From an uncultured Collinsella sp. (GTDB lineage Bacteria > Actinomycetota > Coriobacteriia > Coriobacteriales > Coriobacteriaceae): DNA of 14,531 bases. Below are positions 6,516-14,028 of the stretch, one piece after another. How positions within the stretch are numbered: position 1 is the first letter of the stretch; every line of letters starts with the position of its first letter. Location: positions 1 through 14,531 of the forward strand of contig CABVCJ010000047.1 of the NCBI GenBank assembly GCA_902496845.1, given 5' to 3'. Made by a program: the position numbers and the translations under genes. The notes beneath the pieces were generated by a model, which saw only the letters and a program-made list of their open reading frames with translations, did not search any database and had not been told where the DNA came from.

Positions 6516-7808
6516 ATGACGGAGTCCTCTCAGCATAGTCCTAAGCCCCAGGTCGAGGTTTCTGGTGGCGATGACAATAAGAGCGCGCGTCGCGGCGCTA
6601 TCTTTATCGGCGTTGTGCTGATCGGCTATATCGTCTATCTGGTCGTGACCGGGCAGATGGGGCAGTTTTGGGCCGCTATGTCCAGCGTTCAGATGCCCTG
6701 GCTCTTCGCTGCATGCCTTTGTATGTTTCTGTATCTTGTTTTTGGCATCGTGGCGTACGCAATTGCCGTTTGGCTCGACCCCGATTCGCCCGTCGGCATC
6801 CGCGACCTCATTTCGGTCGAGGCGAGCGGAATCTTCTTTGGCAACCTGACACCCATGATGATGGGCTCTACGCCTGCTCAAATTTACCGCCTTACCAAAG
6901 CCGGCCAAAACGTGGGCGAAGCGGGTGCCACGCAGTTCACCCGCTTTATCGTGTACCAGTTTGGCCTGGTGGCATGGGGTGCCATTCTTCTGCTCGCCCG
7001 TATGCCGTTTTTCGCCGAGCGTTATGGCGACATGACACTGCTGTGCGTCTTTAGTTTTGGCGGCCACTGCTGCATCCTGCTCGGCATCTTTGCCGTGGCC
7101 TTGATGCCCAGGACCGTCACGCGCGTCGCTCATTGCATCATCAATTGGCTCGAGCGCGTGGGCGTCTCGGCCACAAAGATCGAGGGCTGGCGCACCTTTG
7201 TCGATGGCGAGATCTACTCATTCTCCGAGAAATTCAAACTTTCTGCCGGTCATTTTTCGTCTATGCTGCTCACGGTCGTCATCACCATGCTGCAGCTGGC
7301 GTTTTTCTACCTGGTTCCGTACTTTTTGATGCTCTCCTTTGGCCACCACGAAGTTGACTTTTTCTCGGTCATGGCCGCGAGCGCCTTTGTCCAGCTGCTG
7401 AGCTCCGCCGTTCCGCTGCCCGGCGGCACTGGTGGCGCCGAGGGTGGCTTCGCACTTTTCTTGGGTCACTTTTTTGGCACGGCATCGACTGCCGGCTATC
7501 TACTGTGGCGTCTGATCACCTTTATCGCGCCGACCATTTTGGCTGCCCCACTGCTGGGCCTTAAGAGTGCTCACAACGAGAGTATTCATGCGCGCTGGGA
7601 TCGTGTGATGCGAAAGCTTGGACGCACGCCTCAGACGCCCTCTGCGCCCGTTAAGGCGCATCCTGCGTACCAGGTTACCGTGGACCCCAATCAGCGTGCT
7701 CAAAAGGCTGCTGTGGCCTCTAAGCCGGCTCGCAAGACCTACGTTCGTCAGACTGGCGACGGTATCCGCGTTTCCCCGGCGGCGCTCAATAAAAAGAAGC
7801 GGCCCTAG
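6516..7808 (+). CDS. Flippase-like multi-pass membrane protein (LPG synthase transmembrane-domain family)
   Basis: A 430-residue inner-membrane protein. It resembles the lysylphosphatidylglycerol synthase transmembrane region family (YbhN/AglD-like, UPF0104), whose members are implicated in flipping or handling lipid-linked substrates. About seven to eight hydrophobic segments are visible (near 27-45, 60-86, 146-162, 173-197, 248-274, 283-299, 325-349). The family signature PLPGGTGGAEGGF sits at 300-312, and GNLTPMMMGSTPAQIYRL at 109-126 is the other conserved block. The C-terminal aminoacyl-transfer domain of true MprF is absent; instead there is an 80-residue, Lys/Arg/Pro-rich, probably cytoplasmic tail. 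The start at 6516 is chosen for AAGGAG (6506-6511), four bases upstream. The longer frame from 6408 begins at the tRNA terminator. The substrate cannot be inferred, and neighbours do not suggest a pathway. Confidence 0.85.
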   Translation: MTESSQHSPKPQVEVSGGDDNKSARRGAIFIGVVLIGYIVYLVVTGQMGQFWAAMSSVQMPWLFAACLCMFLYLVFGIVAYAIAVWLDPDSPVGIRDLISVEASGIFFGNLTPMMMGSTPAQIYRLTKAGQNVGEAGATQFTRFIVYQFGLVAWGAILLLARMPFFAERYGDMTLLCVFSFGGHCCILLGIFAVALMPRTVTRVAHCIINWLERVGVSATKIEGWRTFVDGEIYSFSEKFKLSAGHFSSMLLTVVITMLQLAFFYLVPYFLMLSFGHHEVDFFSVMAASAFVQLLSSAVPLPGGTGGAEGGFALFLGHFFGTASTAGYLLWRLITFIAPTILAAPLLGLKSAHNESIHARWDRVMRKLGRTPQTPSAPVKAHPAYQVTVDPNQRAQKAAVASKPARKTYVRQTGDGIRVSPAALNKKKRP

Positions 7809-7850
7809 GACTCAGTGGGCGAGTCGTGCGTTCTTGATGACGCTCGTCAT
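7809..7850. repeat. Two small hairpins after the flippase-like gene
   Basis: GACTC/GAGTC (7809-7813 with 7821-7825) starts directly after the stop codon, and ATGACG-CT-CGTCAT (7837-7850) follows. Neither is followed by a T-run. They may help end the upstream message, but no clear terminator is present before the TetR gene. Confidence 0.3.
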
Positions 7851-7873
7851 TGCGATGTGAGTTGTAGGATAAT
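7844..7873 (+). promoter_or_regulatory. Candidate promoter of the TetR-family gene
   Basis: TCGTCA (7844-7849, four of six) and GATAAT (7868-7873, five of six) are spaced by 18 bases. The -10 lies within an 11-base palindrome, AGGAT-A-ATCCT (7866-7876), which could be an operator. Transcription would begin near 7880. Confidence 0.35.
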
Positions 7874-7892
7874 CCTCTTACGTTGATTATCT

Positions 7893-7919
7893 CCCACATG
7901 TAGAGGACTTACAGGTGGG
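7893..7919. promoter_or_regulatory. Inverted repeat, candidate TetR operator
   Basis: CCCACATGTA (7893-7902) and TACAGGTGGG (7910-7919) are inverted with a single mismatch across a 7-base spacer. The 27-base size and position between the candidate promoter and the start codon suit a self-regulating TetR dimer. A leader hairpin is the alternative. Confidence 0.4.
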
Positions 7920-7944
7920 CTGTTGACATGAAGGGGACACGTCT

Positions 7945-8556
7945 ATGGCTACCACCAAACCGCGCCTTGACCGTCGTATCGTCCGTAGTCGCAATGCGAT
8001 TCTTTCGGCGTTTGAGCGACTGCTTATGGAAAAGCCCCTGGCCGATATTACGGTGAGCGCTATCGCGCGCGAGGCAAATGTCGACCGTAAGACCTTCTAC
8101 GTGCACTTTGGCACGGTCGACGGCTTGCTCGACGCCATTGCCGTCGATGTGGTCGAGATGATTGTCGATTCGGTCGAGAAGACGCTTTCCTCCATGGGCG
8201 GCGACACCAACGAGCGCGCACTTGGCGCTGCGGCGTCCTTTTTCAAGACCGTTAACGAGGCGCTGTGCAACAACCTGGTGCTTAATCGCCAGTTGATCGA
8301 AAACATTCCGCTCGACGACTTTATGGCTCGTCTGCGTGTTCCGCTCGAGCACGAGATCGCTGAGCGCGATCTGCTGCCCGAGGGTCTAAAGGACGAGATG
8401 TTCGACTACTACCTGGCGTTTTTGCTGTCCGGCATTATCGGCATCTATCGCACGTGGGCGTTGTCCGATGGCTCGGTTCCCATCGAGCGCGTCTCGGCGG
8501 TCGCCAACGACCTGACTCTTAATGGCCTGTCGAGCTTGGAATCTCGTTTCGAATAG
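7945..8556 (+). CDS. TetR/AcrR-family transcriptional regulator
   Basis: A 203-residue DNA-binding regulator, the normal length of the family. The N-terminal helix-turn-helix is clear: RSRNAILSAFERLLMEKPLADITVSAIAREANVDRKTFYVHF-like segments occupy roughly residues 14-55, with ITVSAIAREA and VDRKTFYVHFG as the recognition elements. The C-terminal two-thirds is helical, as expected for the ligand-binding and dimerisation domain, and ends with a YLAFLLSGIIGIYRTWALSDG helix pair common in this family. The start has AAGGGG (7931-7936) eight bases upstream. An inverted repeat just upstream may be its operator. It is convergent with, not divergent from, the ABC export genes, so control of those is possible but not indicated by arrangement. 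Ligand unknown. Confidence 0.9.
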   Translation: MATTKPRLDRRIVRSRNAILSAFERLLMEKPLADITVSAIAREANVDRKTFYVHFGTVDGLLDAIAVDVVEMIVDSVEKTLSSMGGDTNERALGAAASFFKTVNEALCNNLVLNRQLIENIPLDDFMARLRVPLEHEIAERDLLPEGLKDEMFDYYLAFLLSGIIGIYRTWALSDGSVPIERVSAVANDLTLNGLSSLESRFE

Positions 8557-8571
8557 CACTAGCGCCTTATC

Positions 8572-8656
8572 CCCCCCCTGAGTTGCGGTGAAATAAGGAA
8601 TGAATAGGCCTTTTAACAGCTTAAACACTCCCTATTTCACCGCAACTCAGGGGGGG
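8572..8656. repeat. Long inverted-repeat hairpin element in the convergent gap
   Basis: Arms of 28 bases (8572-8599 and 8629-8656) are reverse complements except one pair (A8596 opposite C8632). The left arm starts with a C-run followed by TGAGTTGCGGTGAAATA. The left flank has one extra C, beyond which AT pairs with AT, so the whole element spans about 8569-8658. The 29-base loop holds an inner TTTAA/TTAAA hairpin (8612-8616 with 8621-8625). It fills almost all of the 106 bases between the two convergent genes. No T-run is present on either side, so it is not a standard intrinsic terminator. Confidence 0.85.
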
Positions 8657-8662
8657 ATTGCA

Positions 8663-9877
8663 TTACTGATAGCGCAGGCACTCGACTGGATCGAGCTTTG
8701 CGGCGCGGCGGGCGGGGTAGAAGCCAAAGATCACGCCGATGCCGACCGATACAACAAACGCGATCATCACGGTCGTAATGGAAAAGCTTGGCGTAATCGC
8801 CCCGGTGGCCCCAAACTCGCTCATGATGTCCGAGTTGGTGGCAAAGAACGTGAGCCCCCAGGCCAGCAGATAGCCAATTACGACACCTAAAATGCCGCCG
8901 GTGATGCACAGCGCCGAGGATTCGGCCAAAAACTGGGCCGTGATATCGCGTCGGCTTGCGCCCAGAGCGCGGCGGATACCGATTTCGCGGATGCGCTCGG
9001 TCACGTTGGTGAGCATCATGTTCATAATGCCGATTCCGCCCACAAGCAGCGAAATGCCGGCAACTGCGCCCATGATGAGCGAGAAGGCGCCCATAAAGGA
9101 GTTGAGTGCGTCGATAGCGCTCTTCATGGAGCTTGCCGACACGCTGTCGTACTCGTCGTCCTCCGAGATGCCCTTCATGTTGCGCACCTTGGACTCGATC
9201 GTCTTGCAGAGTTCATCCATGTCCGTGTCCTCGGCGGCGAGCGCCGTCACACTGGGAAACGACGGATTGTCATCGCCGTAGAGCTCGGCGATCGTTGCTC
9301 GGGGCATGTACAGGCTCAGTGAGCCCATGGAGTCGCTGCCGCCGTCGATGACGCCGATGATCTGCACGTCTCCACTCGAAACCTTGATGGTCTTGCCAAT
9401 CGCGTCCTGCTCGTTGCCGTACAGTTGCTCGGCGCCGCCGCGGCCGATGAGCGCCACGCGCGCGCCGGACTTTGACTCGATGTCGTTATAGGTGCGGCCG
9501 GCCACGATCTTGCTGGCGCCCACGGCGTCGAGCATGTCACTATCGACGCCCTGCGCCATGACGGTATAGCTTTTATCTCCAACTCTGTACTCGGAATAGG
9601 CGCTGTCGACGATGCCGATCTGCTCAATTTGTGGCACCATCTTGCGCAGCTTCTCGACGTCCGAATCGGTGAGCTCTTGGGAGGAGTAGATCTGCACCAT
9701 GCGGGCTGCGTTGAGGCCCAAGCTGTTAACCAGGCTGTTTTGGATGCCGCCGATGAGTGAGGTCATGGATATGACCGAGGCGATGCCAATGACGATGCCC
9801 AGGATGGTGAGTAGGCTTCGGCCCTTGTTCGCCTCGAGAGAGTGAAGGGCTTCTTGGACTAGATCGCGGGTGCTCAT
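8663..9877 (-). CDS. ABC transporter permease, MacB/YknZ-like
   Basis: Membrane subunit of a MacB-type (type VII) ABC exporter, 404 residues. One transmembrane helix near the N-terminus (about 21-43, LTILGIVIGIASVISM) precedes a large extracellular domain of about 220 residues. Three more helices follow (about 265-288, 324-345, 368-385). The segment TERIREIGIRRALGA (about 293-307) is the typical cytoplasmic coupling region, and the protein ends FYPARRAAKLDPVECLRYQ as the family does. Such permeases do not translocate through the membrane helices but transmit ATPase motion to the extracellular side. Its ATG overlaps the ATPase stop by four bases (ATGA) and AAAGGA lies upstream, so the two are translationally coupled. 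The substrate is unknown; relatives export peptides, toxins or antibiotics. Confidence 0.94.
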   Translation of the reverse strand: MSTRDLVQEALHSLEANKGRSLLTILGIVIGIASVISMTSLIGGIQNSLVNSLGLNAARMVQIYSSQELTDSDVEKLRKMVPQIEQIGIVDSAYSEYRVGDKSYTVMAQGVDSDMLDAVGASKIVAGRTYNDIESKSGARVALIGRGGAEQLYGNEQDAIGKTIKVSSGDVQIIGVIDGGSDSMGSLSLYMPRATIAELYGDDNPSFPSVTALAAEDTDMDELCKTIESKVRNMKGISEDDEYDSVSASSMKSAIDALNSFMGAFSLIMGAVAGISLLVGGIGIMNMMLTNVTERIREIGIRRALGASRRDITAQFLAESSALCITGGILGVVIGYLLAWGLTFFATNSDIMSEFGATGAITPSFSITTVMIAFVVSVGIGVIFGFYPARRAAKLDPVECLRYQ

Positions 9878-10647
9878 GCCTTCGTTCCTTTCGGCGGTGT
9901 AGAAGGTTCATCAATCGCGGGCAGGTTGCTGACAGCGCCGCGTAGCGTATTCGGCGCATGCGCGATATATGCGCCGTCATGGATTCGCCCGTCGCGAATT
10001 GTCACGGCTCGGTCGGCCTCGGCGGCAATGCCCGGGTCGTGCGTGATGAGCACGATGGTCTTGCCTCGTTCTTGGAGTTCGTGGAATGTTTCCATGACGA
10101 GCGCTCCGGTGACGGAGTCCAGGTTTCCCGTCGGCTCGTCGGCCAGGATGATGGGCGGATCGTTGACGAGCGCTCGCGCGATGGCGACGCGCTGCATCTG
10201 GCCGCCCGAAAGCTCGGATATGCGATGGTCCCAATGGTCGACCGGAAGCGTTACGGCTTGCAGTGCGTGCACGGCGCGCATCTCGCGCTGGTTGCGCGGC
10301 ACATTGGTGTAGGACAGCGGCAGCATGACGTTTTCGATAACCGATAGACGCGGCAGCAGGTTGAAACTCTGAAAGACAAAGCCGATGCTCAGCGCACGCA
10401 CCTCGGTGAGCTCATCATCGTCGAGTTCGGCGACATTGAGCCCCTGCAGGTAATAGTCGCCCGCCGTCGGTTTGTCCAAGCATCCCAGGATGTTCATGAG
10501 CGTCGACTTGCCCGAGCCCGAGGGGCCGGTGATGGCGACGAACTCACCGGGGTCTACCGCCAGGCTCACGTTGTGCAGGATGTGGGCGCAACCGGCCTCG
10601 CTCTCAAAGATGCGGTGCACGTTGCGGATGTCGATGACGGGGCGCAT
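9874..10647 (-). CDS. ABC transporter ATP-binding protein, MacB/YknY/LolD-like
   Basis: Cytoplasmic ATPase subunit, 257 residues, partner of the permease just downstream. Motifs are complete: Walker A GPSGSGKST (41-49), Q-loop VFQSFNLLP with Gln93, signature LSGGQMQRVAIA (146-157), Walker B ILADEP (167-172) followed by TGNLD, and switch His203 in LITHD. The VFQSFNLLPRLSVIENVMLPL stretch is characteristic of the lipoprotein-release/macrolide-export ATPase branch. An extra tail of roughly 30 residues after the last core strand is Pro-rich and probably flexible. Its ATG overlaps the last base of the fusion-protein stop (TAATG), and GAGG lies seven bases upstream within that gene. The three genes form one operon in the order fusion protein, ATPase, permease. 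Confidence 0.96.
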   Translation of the reverse strand: MRPVIDIRNVHRIFESEAGCAHILHNVSLAVDPGEFVAITGPSGSGKSTLMNILGCLDKPTAGDYYLQGLNVAELDDDELTEVRALSIGFVFQSFNLLPRLSVIENVMLPLSYTNVPRNQREMRAVHALQAVTLPVDHWDHRISELSGGQMQRVAIARALVNDPPIILADEPTGNLDSVTGALVMETFHELQERGKTIVLITHDPGIAAEADRAVTIRDGRIHDGAYIAHAPNTLRGAVSNLPAIDEPSTPPKGTKA

Positions 10648-12059
10648 TACATGCCCTCGTCGGCAGGCATGCCGTCGCCGCCGTCTGCTGTCATGCCCGC
10701 GCCAGTATCCATTACGATGGTGTCGCCATCGCGCAGCTTGGTAACCGGCACGTCGGGGTTGATTTCGTTGCCCTGGTCGTCGCGCTTGACCTGCGTCTTT
10801 CCGACCACGGCGTCGTTGTCATTTTGCGTCACGACGGTCACCTTCACGCGGCGTGTCTCCTTGCCTTCGTCATCGGTGGCCAGATTGACGTAATAGTGCT
10901 CACCGTCCTCGGTCATCAGCGCCATGGTCGGCACCATGACCACGTCGTCAAGCTGCTCGGTCACCACCGAGACCTCGGCAGTCATACCGGGCTTCAGGCG
11001 GCTATCGGGTGCTTCGATGAGGATGTCGACGTTAAAGGTCACACTGCCGCCGCCACCGTTGGCGGCGTCGGAGTTTGCCACCGACGCGATAGCCGTGACG
11101 GTGCCCTGGCTCACGATATCGGGAAACGCGGGATAGGTAACGTTGGCGCTCTGGCCCACGGCGATTTTGGCGATGTCCTTTTCGCCCACCTGGACTGTCA
11201 CCTTCATCTTGGAGAGGTCGGCGATTTGCATGCACTGTTTGCCGCCGCTCGTGTCGCCTTCGCCCATGACCATGCCTCCGGTCACCGTAGCACCTACTTT
11301 TGCGTTGAGCTCGACAATACTACCCGAGCTGGGGGCCTTAACGGAGCGCTCGGCCGCCTTGGCGTTTGCCTGGTCCAGGGTTGCCTGGGCCGAGGTGAGA
11401 TTGCGCTGGGCGCTCGAGACGGCGCTGGCGTTAGCGGTTGCATCCGTCTGGGCGGTCGCTCCGTCGACATCCAGCGTCGGTGCTGCCTGTGCGGCGGCGA
11501 GCGTCGCCTGCGCGTTTTTCAGGTCTTCCTGGGCGGCCGCGACCGCGCGCTGCGCCTCGGCAACGGCGTTATCGAGCTCATCGTTTTTGATGGTCATGAG
11601 TACGTCGCCCTCGTTGACGCTCTGGCCGGCCTGCACGTTGATCTGTGCCACCGTACCGTCGACAGAAGGGGAGACGACTGAGGCCGAAATAGGCTTGAGC
11701 TGTCCTTTTGCCTCGACGGTTGTGGTAAAGGTGCCTTCCATGACCATGTCGGTTACAGGTCCGTTTGCAGATTGCGGCTGCGAATTGAGGATAACGCTCA
11801 CGATAATGGCTATTAGGATCATACCGCCCACGATGCCGGCAGCGATGCCGCGGCGGACGAGCTTTTTGTGTCGCCGCTCCGCGCGCTTGGCCTTGAGCTT
11901 TGCGTAGGCCTCATCGTCGGATATCCCGGCGCTGCCTTGTTTGTTATCGTTTTGTTCTGCTGTGGGGGCGCTTGTGATAAGCGGCAGGGTATCAGTCGCG
12001 CCTTGCGGCGCGTGCCCGGAATCGTGTGGGCCCGGAGTGATGGTGGGGACTTTTGACAT
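10647..12059 (-). CDS. Membrane-fusion (HlyD/MacA/YknX-like) subunit of ABC exporter
   Basis: Periplasmic-adaptor-type protein of 470 residues, anchored by one helix (about 71-92) after a 70-residue, charged cytoplasmic N-terminus. The extracellular part has two biotinyl-lipoyl half-motifs (about 125-160 with GTVAQINVQAGQSVNEGDVL, and about 238-262 with KAPSSGSIVELNAKVGATV). Between them is an Ala/Gln-rich alpha-hairpin (about 162-238), then beta-barrel and membrane-proximal domains (VGEKDIAKIAVGQSANVTYP, SRLKPGMTAEVSV). The last 20 residues are rich in Gly, Met and Asp. In Gram-positives such proteins work with ATPase and permease without an outer-membrane channel, as in YknXYZ. The start at 12059 is fixed by AAGGAG five bases upstream; longer readings toward 12209 run through an upstream hairpin and have no such site. 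First gene of the operon. Confidence 0.9.
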   Translation of the reverse strand: MSKVPTITPGPHDSGHAPQGATDTLPLITSAPTAEQNDNKQGSAGISDDEAYAKLKAKRAERRHKKLVRRGIAAGIVGGMILIAIIVSVILNSQPQSANGPVTDMVMEGTFTTTVEAKGQLKPISASVVSPSVDGTVAQINVQAGQSVNEGDVLMTIKNDELDNAVAEAQRAVAAAQEDLKNAQATLAAAQAAPTLDVDGATAQTDATANASAVSSAQRNLTSAQATLDQANAKAAERSVKAPSSGSIVELNAKVGATVTGGMVMGEGDTSGGKQCMQIADLSKMKVTVQVGEKDIAKIAVGQSANVTYPAFPDIVSQGTVTAIASVANSDAANGGGGSVTFNVDILIEAPDSRLKPGMTAEVSVVTEQLDDVVMVPTMALMTEDGEHYYVNLATDDEGKETRRVKVTVVTQNDNDAVVGKTQVKRDDQGNEINPDVPVTKLRDGDTIVMDTGAGMTADGGDGMPADEGM

Positions 12060-12089
12060 AGCGTCTCCTTTATAGAACATACCGCGATA

Positions 12090-12095
12090 AGTATA
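12090..12095 (-). promoter_or_regulatory. Candidate -10 of the ABC export operon
   Basis: On the minus strand TATACT lies 30 bases before the fusion-protein start codon, directly after a GC hairpin. The expected -35 region falls within that hairpin and does not match the consensus, so this is tentative; read-through from the L,D-transpeptidase gene is the alternative. Confidence 0.3.
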
Positions 12096-12097
12096 TA

Positions 12098-12119
12098 CGC
12101 CCGCCGGTTGGGGCGGGCG
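12098..12119 (-). terminator. GC-rich hairpin after the L,D-transpeptidase gene
   Basis: CGCCCGCC and GGCGGGCG form a perfect 8-bp stem around a 6-base loop, about 70 bases past the transpeptidase stop. The following bases (TATATACTTATC on the minus strand) are A/T-rich but not a T-run, so termination may be weak or partial. Confidence 0.45.
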
Positions 12120-12187
12120 CATGGGCATGTTTCTTTCAACATCGAAAGGTAGGTGACGCTGGACTTTGTTGCATTGCGCGTGATGCG

Positions 12188-13924
12188 CTACGAGTGCACG
12201 ACCACGCACAGACCGACGCTGATGCAGTCGTGGAGTGCCTTGGCATCGGCTAGGCGCAGATTGATGCAGCCGTGGCTACCGCACCATTTATATGACTCGG
12301 CATTATCGAAGCTCTTGTCGTTTTGCCACGTAGCGTCGTGGAAACCGATCATATTGCCCTCGAACGGCATCCAGTAGCTCACCGGGCTCTCGTATTTGGG
12401 CTTACCGGTCTTGGGGTCCTTGGCGCCGATAAGCTTGGTGGCGCCGTCGTTGCTGTTGATCTGCCACACGCCCTCGGGGGTGGCGTCTTCGCCCGGTTTG
12501 CCGGAAATAAAGTTGGCCTCCCAAACGATATTGCCGCTCTCGTCATAGTAGCGCGCGTGCTGCTCGGACAGGTCGACGTCGATATACGCCTTCCAATCGG
12601 GCTCTCCCTTGGCGGTAAAGGTGTCGGCCTTCTGGGAGTAATTGATCTCAATTTCGCCGGTCTGCTTGTTGTTAATAGCATCCTCGACCTGCTTGGCAAG
12701 CGTGCTGCTATCGATAGACCAACCAAAGTCACCGCCTTCGACGGCACATTGCTTGCCATCGGCGCGCGTCCACCAACGAGTGGAGCCCACGGTGTTAAAG
12801 CCATTGGCGAGGTCTGCTGCCCAGTTGCTGATCTGGGAGGTGTCGAGTGTGGGGTTCGCGGGGTCGGCAAAACTGATCCACTGCAGCACCGAGCTGCCGT
12901 CGACCTTGCCGGCATCGTTGCCGTTGAGCTTAAGGGTCACGTTAACGCCTAGGAAGTTGTTGGCGGCATCGCATGCGGCCTGGATCTGGTCGTTGGTGAG
13001 CGTGCCGTTGAGCGGCTCGTAGGCATCGTTTTCGAGCTTCGTAAGATCGACGGTCTCGGACAGCGACGCGAGCTCGATCTCCGCATATTTAATGACATGC
13101 TCGCGGTTGAGCTTTTCGTTGGAGCGGGCCTTCTCTATCGTGAACTTGCCCGCCTTCTCGTCGTAGGAGCTCGATGCCTCAAAGGTACCCGTGCGGCCCT
13201 CGTTGAATGCGTCGATGGCGGCACCCAGATCCTCCTCGAACTGCTTTTGGTCAAAGGCGTCCGAGAGCATGGACAGGTCGACGTCCTGTTCCAGGTCGAT
13301 GGTACCGTTTTTGGTCGCGCTAACGTTCTTGCCGCCGAGCGAGGCAATCAGGCGCGAAGGCCACAGCAGCGGCTCGTTGCTGCCGATAATCTCGTGGGCA
13401 GCTGCCTCGCCGTCGACGATGGGCTCGTCGGAATCGGGCTGATAGGTCCAGCTAAAGTCATCTCCCGAAACGGTGAGTTTGTAGTGCTTCCAGGCGGAGT
13501 CGACCTTGGTAGCGGCGGATGAGGCGTTGGAAAACGAGATATCGACGCCGGCGATGGTGGTGTTGGGGTAGGCAATCTGCGAAAACGCCACGACGCCCAC
13601 GATATAGACGATGGCGACGAGGCCGAGGACGACGAAGAACGCCGTCTTGCCGCCCGCCTTATTGCCCTTTGCGGAGCGGTTGTCGGCGGGGCTGCGGTTG
13701 TTAGAAACTCGAGTGTGCGAAGGGCCCTGGTTGTGACCGGTGCCATGTGCGGAACGCTGCTGACGCTGCTGATGCTGGCCCTGATTGGGGCGCGGAGAGG
13801 TATTTGCCGCGCCGTGCTGTTGACCATGGGCTGGCGCAATGGGACGGGGCGATTGGATGCCTCCGGGCTGCCTGCTGGGCTGTTGCGGATCGGGGATCAG
13901 TTGGCTGCGGTCGAGTTGCGACAT
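12188..13924 (-). CDS. Membrane-anchored L,D-transpeptidase (YkuD domain) with peptidoglycan-binding region
   Basis: Cell-wall enzyme forming 3-3 (L,D) peptidoglycan crosslinks or attaching proteins to the wall, 578 residues. A disordered cytoplasmic tail of about 90 residues is rich in Gln, Pro, His, Ser and Arg. One transmembrane helix follows (about 94-115, signal anchor). The extracellular middle (about 125-430) has NTTIAGVDIS and FLGVNVTLKLNG blocks resembling the PG_binding_4 repeats found ahead of YkuD domains. The YkuD domain covers about 444-578, with ATPEGVWQI, MIGFHDATW (His529) and the catalytic SHGCINLR (His551, nucleophile Cys553). All catalytic residues are present. The ATG at 13924 has AAGGA ten bases upstream and a consensus TATAAT further up. 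It probably has its own transcript between the serine dehydratase gene and the ABC operon. Confidence 0.94.
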   Translation of the reverse strand: MSQLDRSQLIPDPQQPSRQPGGIQSPRPIAPAHGQQHGAANTSPRPNQGQHQQRQQRSAHGTGHNQGPSHTRVSNNRSPADNRSAKGNKAGGKTAFFVVLGLVAIVYIVGVVAFSQIAYPNTTIAGVDISFSNASSAATKVDSAWKHYKLTVSGDDFSWTYQPDSDEPIVDGEAAAHEIIGSNEPLLWPSRLIASLGGKNVSATKNGTIDLEQDVDLSMLSDAFDQKQFEEDLGAAIDAFNEGRTGTFEASSSYDEKAGKFTIEKARSNEKLNREHVIKYAEIELASLSETVDLTKLENDAYEPLNGTLTNDQIQAACDAANNFLGVNVTLKLNGNDAGKVDGSSVLQWISFADPANPTLDTSQISNWAADLANGFNTVGSTRWWTRADGKQCAVEGGDFGWSIDSSTLAKQVEDAINNKQTGEIEINYSQKADTFTAKGEPDWKAYIDVDLSEQHARYYDESGNIVWEANFISGKPGEDATPEGVWQINSNDGATKLIGAKDPKTGKPKYESPVSYWMPFEGNMIGFHDATWQNDKSFDNAESYKWCGSHGCINLRLADAKALHDCISVGLCVVVHS

Positions 13925-13981
13925 CGTGTATATTTCCTTCGAGTTTCGCTTTACGGCTCATCGTGTTTTAACTGGGCTTGA

Positions 13982-13987
13982 ATTATA
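13982..13987 (-). promoter_or_regulatory. Promoter -10 of the L,D-transpeptidase gene
   Basis: A perfect TATAAT on the minus strand, 57 bases before the start codon. The -35 at 16-17 bp spacing (GCACAA/AGCACA) is poor. The 34-bp palindrome lies about 40 bases further upstream. Confidence 0.5.
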
Positions 13988-14028
13988 GCGATTACGCAGT
14001 TGCTTGTGCTACGAAAACAGTGGCGATA

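Noticed and set aside
7837..7850. ATGACG-CT-CGTCAT as the terminator of the flippase-like gene
   Set aside because: The stem is short and no T-run follows; it overlaps the candidate TetR promoter, so termination there cannot be supported.
7928..7945. ATG at 7928 as an upstream start overlapping the TetR gene
   Set aside because: It is in another frame, gives a short product ending inside the TetR gene, and has no ribosome binding site, whereas ATG 7945 is preceded by AAGGGG.
10824..11907. Plus-strand open frames (285 and 254 codons) opposite the adaptor gene
   Set aside because: They are antisense to a clear HlyD-like gene and show composition-driven Gly/His/Val or Ser/Ala-rich sequence without motifs.
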